Below, in pieces: positions 59,435 to 64,000 of a stretch of 64,000 nt of DNA. Each line of letters starts with the position of its first letter. Position 1 is the stretch's first letter. Both the position numbers and the translations under genes were made by a program. The notes beneath the pieces are model-generated. The model had not been told where the DNA came from. It was given only the letters and a program-made list of their open reading frames with translations, and did no database searches. Origin of the DNA: Niastella caeni (GTDB lineage: Bacteria > Bacteroidota > Bacteroidia > Chitinophagales > Chitinophagaceae); NCBI RefSeq assembly GCF_004834005.1, contig NZ_STFF01000003.1, positions 310,001-374,000 on the forward strand. Direction: 5' to 3'.

Positions 59435-59990
59435 TTTTCTTCATATGCCACGCCGGTTTGTGTTTCAAAACAACCTTATAAACCGGACAAGAATCGATAT
59501 GCGCTCCGGGCAGGTAACCGGTACTTTGCAGGAACTCACCCACTATTTCTCCCCCGGTAAACCGGAAGGTTTTCCTGAACAGCTTTACCCATTCTTCTTT
59601 CGTTAACGGATGGTGGGCATCGAGCCAGTTCTTAAAGGAACCATGCTCCTTTTGTATCTGCAATATGCGTTTAGCGTTCTCAATGGTCGCTTCTATCTTT
59701 AGCCGGTTTCGTATAATACCGGCATCCTGCATCAGTTTTTCTACCTTTTTATCGCTGTACCGCGCTACTTTCTGAATTTCGAAATCATCAAAAGCCTTAA
59801 AAAAGTTGTCTTTTTTCTTTAAGATGGTCGTCCAGCTTAACCCCGCCTGGTTAATTTCCAGGATAAGCCGGGCAAATAACTCATTATCGTTTTGTATGGG
59901 GAAACCGTATTCTTTATCATGATAATGAATATGCACATTACCGGCTTCCATTTGCCAAACAGCTTCGCAGTAGCTAGAAGGTTTTTCCAT
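59430..59990 (-). CDS. tag: DNA-3-methyladenine glycosylase I
   Basis: Tag removes 3-methyladenine from DNA in base-excision repair. The start at 59990 (MEKPSSYCEAVWQ) is preferred over a longer frame reaching 60113, whose extra 41 residues have no place in the family. The zinc ligands seen in E. coli Tag are in place: Cys in SSYCEAVW and His in HYHDKEYGFP at the N-terminus, and GAHIDSCPVY (H-x3-C) at the C-terminus. The base-binding stretch ELFARLILEINQAGLSWTTI is typical. The protein is 186 aa, the normal size. Confidence 0.93.
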   Translation of the reverse strand: MEKPSSYCEAVWQMEAGNVHIHYHDKEYGFPIQNDNELFARLILEINQAGLSWTTILKKKDNFFKAFDDFEIQKVARYSDKKVEKLMQDAGIIRNRLKIEATIENAKRILQIQKEHGSFKNWLDAHHPLTKEEWVKLFRKTFRFTGGEIVGEFLQSTGYLPGAHIDSCPVYKVVLKHKPAWHMKKS

Positions 59991-60266
59991 AAGCCACAAA
60001 TGTAGTGATTTGGGGGTCGCGTTTATAAGACATAAACAAATTATCGATTTTTTGCATTCAATAAGTGCTTCCCTATATGAATATCGAATGATTATGCGAA
60101 ATAATTTGCCCAAATGGAGTAGATTACATCCGGTTAACAGTAGCCGGTGGAGTGGTATTAATTTTATTGAATAAATGCAATAATTAATATAAATTCACCT
60201 ACAGGAAAACATGGTTAAAAGCTCTGGGGTAGTATATTAATTAAATACACTGCTCAAAATTTTGCT

Positions 60267-61706
60267 ATGCTGTCAACTAGTCCTCCTTTGAATATCTTGG
60301 TGGTAGAAGATAATGAAAGTGATTTCGTACTTTTTTGTGAATACATCAAGCTGAGTCAGCTTCCCACTAAAAATATATTTCGCGCCGAACGCCTCGGCGA
60401 GGCTTTACAGTTAATACACGAACATCAGCCCGATCTTATTTTTCTTGACCTGAGCCTCCCTGATAGTGATGGCATCAATTCCTTTATACGGCTCAATGAA
60501 GAAGCCCGGCACATCTCTATTATTGTGCTATCTGGCCTGTCAGACCGACAGGTTGCGCTGAACACCATTTCCCTCGGTGCGCAGGATTACCTGGTAAAAG
60601 GAGAATATGACGATAAGCTGTTGGCCAAAGCCATTCAGTACAGTATTGAACGTAAAAAGATCCTGCAAAAAGTAGTGGAGAACTTCGAACGGTATAACAC
60701 GCTTATTAAAGCCACCAGCGATACTATTTGGGACTGGGACCTTCGCAACAACGATGTACTTTGGAACGAAGGCATCTTATCTATATTTGGTTTTGATCAG
60801 GCCGACGTAGAGAATAATATTGAATGGCATCATCAAAACATTCACCCTGACGATCGCGAAAGAATATTACAAACCATTGACGAGTGTATGCGCGAAGGAA
60901 GGGACCACTGGCAGGAAGAATACCGGTATAAATCGGCCAATGGCGTTTACAAGTTTGTTTATGACCGGGGTTACATCTTAAAGACAGAACACAACAAACC
61001 CTATCGCATTCTGGGCGCCATGATGGATATTACCGAGCGGAAGAAAATGCAGGAAGAGATAGTGCGCAACCAGATCGAAACGCAAAAACTCATTACGCAG
61101 GTTACCATTCAAACCCAGGAACAGGAACGGCGGGAAATTGGCCGCGAATTGCATGATAACATCAATCAAATTCTTGCCACCGCCAAACTATGCGTTGATA
61201 TGGCGTTAAACGAAGAGGACCTTCGCAAAGAACTGCTGAGCAAGAGTTACGAAAATATCACCAAGGCCATTAATGAAATTCGCATTCTATCCAAAACACT
61301 GGTGCCACCATCGCTTGGCGACATTGGCTTAAAAGAAGCGCTGATAGAGCTCATAGAAAACCTAACGATCTCGCCCGAACTAAAAATAAGAATAAAAGCC
61401 AACGACCAGCATATTGAAAATATGTCGAACAACAAGAAGCTCATTATGTACCGCATTGTACAGGAGCAGTTGAACAACATATTAAAACATTCGGGGGCTA
61501 CGGAAGCCTTAATTGAATTAAAGACCCAGCGCAACTGGCTTCACCTGAATATCAAGGACAATGGGGTTGGGTTTGATACCCGCAAAAAGAACAGGGGCAT
61601 CGGGCTGAACAATATCATCAGCCGGGTTGAAATGCAAAATGGTAAAATGGAGATCATCAGTTCCCCAGGGAAGGGATGCACGTTGAGGATTGAAATACCG
61701 GGGTAG
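60267..61706 (+). CDS. Receiver-PAS-histidine kinase (NarL/HisKA_3-type)
   Basis: The order of domains is unusual but clear. A receiver domain comes first (ILVVEDNESDF, FLDLSLPDSDG with phospho-Asp near 65, LVKGEYDDKL). Then comes a PAS domain (about 145-260; TIWDWDLRNNDVLWNEGILS, YRILGAMMDITERK). A HisKA_3 region follows with EQERREIGRELHDNINQIL (His near 296). The C-terminal HATPase includes YRIVQEQLNNILKHSGATEA and RGIGLNNIISRVEMQ. There is no membrane segment, so it is cytosolic. It may relay phosphate between partners. The cognate regulator is not next to it on the same strand. Confidence 0.92.
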   Translation: MLSTSPPLNILVVEDNESDFVLFCEYIKLSQLPTKNIFRAERLGEALQLIHEHQPDLIFLDLSLPDSDGINSFIRLNEEARHISIIVLSGLSDRQVALNTISLGAQDYLVKGEYDDKLLAKAIQYSIERKKILQKVVENFERYNTLIKATSDTIWDWDLRNNDVLWNEGILSIFGFDQADVENNIEWHHQNIHPDDRERILQTIDECMREGRDHWQEEYRYKSANGVYKFVYDRGYILKTEHNKPYRILGAMMDITERKKMQEEIVRNQIETQKLITQVTIQTQEQERREIGRELHDNINQILATAKLCVDMALNEEDLRKELLSKSYENITKAINEIRILSKTLVPPSLGDIGLKEALIELIENLTISPELKIRIKANDQHIENMSNNKKLIMYRIVQEQLNNILKHSGATEALIELKTQRNWLHLNIKDNGVGFDTRKKNRGIGLNNIISRVEMQNGKMEIISSPGKGCTLRIEIPG

Positions 61707-61751
61707 AAAGTTTCTATCGATTGGCTTGGAATTTTTGGTTTCCAATAATAC

Positions 61752-61865
61752 CGTTTATGGTTTGTAGTTTATCGTTTGTGGTTGCTGCCGCGTTTTGAGG
61801 CTCAAAATTAAATTTGAACTCCCGCCATAAAAGAACAACAAACCATAAACCACAAACAACAAACT
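61752..61865. repeat. Dispersed repeat family E, copy 2 (inverted)
   Basis: On the minus strand the sequence reads TTTGTTGTTTGTGGTTTATG, GGCGGGAGTTCAAATTTAAT, TTTGAGCCTCAAAA and CGCGGCAGCAACCACAAAC, matching 57950-58066. In the shared core of about 50 bp I count about three substitutions. It lies between the convergent kinase and receiver genes. Confidence 0.85.
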
Positions 61866-61882
61866 GCTTCTTAATAGCATCT

Positions 61883-62317
61883 CTATTTGTAATTATCCGG
61901 AAAATATCGCTGCAATATATCCTGTAACAATGCACTTGTTAGCGGTTTATTCCTGAACTCCTTTACCGATGGTATTTTGCGGGCTTTCAATTCATCTTCA
62001 GGATTAAAGGAAGTGGTGAGCATAATGACAATGATACTGCTTTTATGTTCTTCCGGCAGCGCTTCATACCGTTGTAAGAATTCCCACCCATCCATGGCCG
62101 GCATATTAATATCCAGGAAGATAATTTCCGGGGTGGGACAATTTTTGTTCAGGGGTGCGGGCTGACCGGCGCAGGAAAGATAGTCTAATGCTTCGCGGGC
62201 GCCAGGAATGATCTTAATATGATGGGTACACTCCAACTCTTCAACAGCTATCTTATTTAAAAAGTTAGTAGGTTCATCATCATCAACTAATAAAATGCAA
62301 TTTAATTTCACCTTCAT
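61883..62317 (-). CDS. Single-domain response regulator (Rcp1-like)
   Basis: The whole 144-aa protein is one receiver domain. CILLVDDDEPTN near residue 8 holds the acidic pocket, and IIFLDINMPAMDGWEF near 68 holds the phospho-acceptor Asp. IIVIMLTTSFNPEDE supplies the Thr of the switch, and FRNKPLTSALL supplies the Lys. No output domain is present. Regulators of this type usually accept phosphate from a histidine kinase and act through protein contacts. The partial sensor kinase encoded on the same strand about 500 bp upstream is the best candidate partner. Confidence 0.9.
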   Translation of the reverse strand: MKVKLNCILLVDDDEPTNFLNKIAVEELECTHHIKIIPGAREALDYLSCAGQPAPLNKNCPTPEIIFLDINMPAMDGWEFLQRYEALPEEHKSSIIVIMLTTSFNPEDELKARKIPSVKEFRNKPLTSALLQDILQRYFPDNYK

Positions 62318-62816
62318 AACAAAGATGCTTTCAGTATAAGTTAAAATGGGAATTTAATAAAAGAGTCAACGTTTAAACATACTTATAGGACTGCAGGTCG
62401 TTGCACTACAAACCAGCCAGTTGTGTACAATGGCATTACGACAGCCTGCTAAATTTAAACAGTAACCTGTTCAAAAAAAAAATCAATACGAAGCGGGGGA
62501 TGTTGGACGCAGTTTCCGATGACTAATTCACGAACATCTCTGGGTAAAATCAGGAAACCGCAGTTTCTTTATGCCCGTATAATTTTCGTAGGGTTACTGG
62601 CTTACTGGTCAATTGTGAACCGAATAAAGGTAAAATATAAACGCGAATTAAAATATAATTAATTCCCCATGTATACGTTTTCACTTATACGTTACATGCA
62701 CTAAAGCGTTTTTACGTCAGGAAACCAGTCCATAATTGCTGATTTCGGGATTGCGGGATTTTGTGATTTCTATATTTCCCAATCCCCCAATCCCTAAATC
62801 TCAAAATCCGAAATCT
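62318..62816. other. 499-bp spacer between kinase and receiver genes
   Basis: The upstream region of the receiver gene lies at its low-coordinate end. A short repeated word GTATACG..TTATACGTTAC appears near 62670-62695. The high end (62741-62816) holds a word-type inverted repeat. No gene or clear TAnnTTTG box is visible. Confidence 0.4.
62741..62816. repeat. Word-type inverted repeat, family C, member 2
   Basis: The left arm (62741-62770) reads GATTTCGGGATTGCGGGATT and TTGTGATTTC. The right arm (62778-62816) reads CCCAATCCCCCAATCCCTAA and ATCTCAAAATCCGAAATC. It shares AAATCTCAAAATCC with the element at 46.9-47.0 kb. It abuts the stop codon of the kinase gene. Confidence 0.68.
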
Positions 62817-64000
62817 TTAAAGCGCGCTATCTGCAATAGTGAAATAGAACGTACTCCCTACCCCGGGTTCTGATTGCACCCAGATCTTTCCACCATGCAA
62901 TTCTGCAATTTTTTTGCAGTGCGCGAGGCCTATTCCCGATCCATCATACATTGCCCGGTTATGCAAGCGCTGAAAAATTACAAAGATCCTTTCCAGGTAT
63001 TGGTCTTCGATACCAATGCCATTGTCGCGTACAGAAAATTGCCATCCCCCATTGGTTTGCAGGGCATCGATATACAATACCGGTTTCAGGTCAGGCTTTC
63101 TGAACTTGATTGAATTACTTACCAGGTTCTGAAAAAGAGATTTCAATTCGGTGGGATAAGCATTGCAAAGAACCGGTAATGCGCCCGTCTTAATAATAGC
63201 CTCATTCTCTTCGATCATTGTATGCAGATCTGCCAGCACTTCCTTTACGATCACATTGCAATCGACCTGGCGGCACTCTTTTTCGCGGCCAATACGGGAA
63301 TAATCAAGCAGGTCTTTGATCAGGGTTTTCATTCTGCCCGAAGCCTGAACAACATAATCAATGTATTGATCGGCCGAAGGGTCCAAACGGCCCTGGTATT
63401 GTTTACGCAATAACTGAACAAAGCCCGACGTGGTTTGCAGCGGTTCCTGCAGGTCGTGCGACGCTACATACGCAAACTGTTCCAGTTCTTTGTTCTTTCT
63501 TTCCAGTTCTGCTGTACGTTGCTGTACCTTTCTTTCCAAATTAATATTGGCCTCGCGAATGGTTTTCTCCATTAGCTTTTTTTCGGAAATGTCGCGAATG
63601 GCGGCCGAGATCAATAAGCCTTCTTCCGTCACCAATGGGCTAAGCGTGATCTCTATCGGAAATTGTTCCCCTTCTTTACGAATGCCAACCAATTCTTCTC
63701 TCTCTGTTATGGGCTTTAAACCGGTATTTTGTATTTGTTTGAAATCGTCGTACTGCAAGGGCATCAACCTGTTTACTTTCTCACCGATCATTTCTTCGCG
63801 GGTATAACCAAACATTTTTACCGTTTGCGCATTTACCAGTTGAATGATCCCATCTTCGTTCACGATCACCATGGAATCGGGCGCCGATTCAAGCAGGTTC
63901 CTGAATTTTTCTTCCGCCTTTTTACGCTGCTCTACTTCTGCCTCCAGTTCGGCCGACGACCGTAAGGTAAAAGCCACCGGCAATACTTTGATCAGGTAAA
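62817..64000 (-). CDS. PAS-domain sensor histidine kinase (5' end outside window)
   Basis: The frame stays open to the window edge (preceding residues YLIKVLPVAFTLRSS), so the TTG at 63983 is not the real start. After a short linker, a PAS domain covers the first 125 visible residues (FRNLLESAPDSMVIVNEDGI, AAIRDISEKKLMEK). A coiled coil of Lys and Glu follows. HisKA has QFAYVASHDLQEPLQTTSGF with His. The HATPase has LFQNLVSNSIKFRKP, VRDNGIGIEDQYLERIF and GSGIGLAHCKKIAELHGG. It ends IADSAL. A receiver-only protein encoded downstream on the same strand may be its partner. Confidence 0.92.
   Translation of the reverse strand, partial: YLIKVLPVAFTLRSSAELEAEVEQRKKAEEKFRNLLESAPDSMVIVNEDGIIQLVNAQTVKMFGYTREEMIGEKVNRLMPLQYDDFKQIQNTGLKPITEREELVGIRKEGEQFPIEITLSPLVTEEGLLISAAIRDISEKKLMEKTIREANINLERKVQQRTAELERKNKELEQFAYVASHDLQEPLQTTSGFVQLLRKQYQGRLDPSADQYIDYVVQASGRMKTLIKDLLDYSRIGREKECRQVDCNVIVKEVLADLHTMIEENEAIIKTGALPVLCNAYPTELKSLFQNLVSNSIKFRKPDLKPVLYIDALQTNGGWQFSVRDNGIGIEDQYLERIFVIFQRLHNRAMYDGSGIGLAHCKKIAELHGGKIWVQSEPGVGSTFYFTIADSAL

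Noticed and set aside
59991..60113. Longer N-terminus for Tag
   Set aside because: The family starts right before the zinc-binding Cys; the extra 41 residues have no counterpart.

Overview
The window looks like a chromosomal piece of a Bacteroidota bacterium, most likely of the Chitinophagaceae (Niastella/Chitinophaga type). The signs are a one-protein hybrid sensor with a C-terminal AraC domain, an UpxY-type antiterminator leading a polysaccharide operon, a DUF2723 glycosyltransferase, a DUF6934 gene, TAnnTTTG promoter boxes and few Shine-Dalgarno sites. The family assignment is inference; the phylum is well supported. No rRNA, phage, intact insertion sequence or CRISPR array is visible.

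Region 1 (1-24.9 kb, minus strand) is one large exopolysaccharide or capsule locus. A Bacteroidetes promoter at 24885-24917 precedes a leader of about 770 nt holding four imperfect repeats. Transcription then runs through UpxY antiterminator, Wza-type outer-membrane export lipoprotein, Wzc-type co-polymerase/tyrosine kinase, UDP-glucuronate 4-epimerase, Wzx flippase, glycosyltransferase, Wzy-like polymerase, nucleotidyltransferase-kinase fusion, P-loop kinase, three GT4 glycosyltransferases, polysaccharide deacetylase, two tandem DUF354-like paralogues, an AlgD-like sugar-nucleotide dehydrogenase, a methyltransferase, the priming WcaJ-type phosphotransferase and a secreted Ig-like/propeller protein cut by the window edge. 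This is a near-complete Wzx/Wzy pathway with uronic-acid precursor enzymes.

Region 2 (25.0-31.4 kb, minus strand) has a secreted GH28-like beta-helix enzyme and a 1379-residue hybrid two-component regulator, with no SusC/SusD partners. A decayed PepSY-TM gene tail lies upstream.

Region 3 (31.4-57.9 kb) is mixed housekeeping: YihY/BrkB membrane protein, TlpA-like thioredoxin, HExxH lipoprotein, FKBP isomerase, ABC exporter, two vWA proteins, tRNA-Lys, SDR, SAM hydroxide adenosyltransferase, methyltransferase, DUF2723 protein, MoxR-type ATPase, DUF2891 protein, SRPBCC protein, a DUF6934/51-aa gene pair, MurB, PriA, PlsC and a DUF4258 lipoprotein.

Region 4 (58.1-64 kb) has the tRNA methylthiotransferase MtaB, 3-methyladenine glycosylase I and a cluster of three signalling proteins, the last one partial.

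The most unusual signal is not a gene. At least 13 spacers hold AT-rich imperfect inverted repeats built from short repeated words. They fall into about seven word families, and almost every family occurs twice in this window at unrelated places. A second one is the repeated EPS leader, whose copies carry relics of the upxY start.
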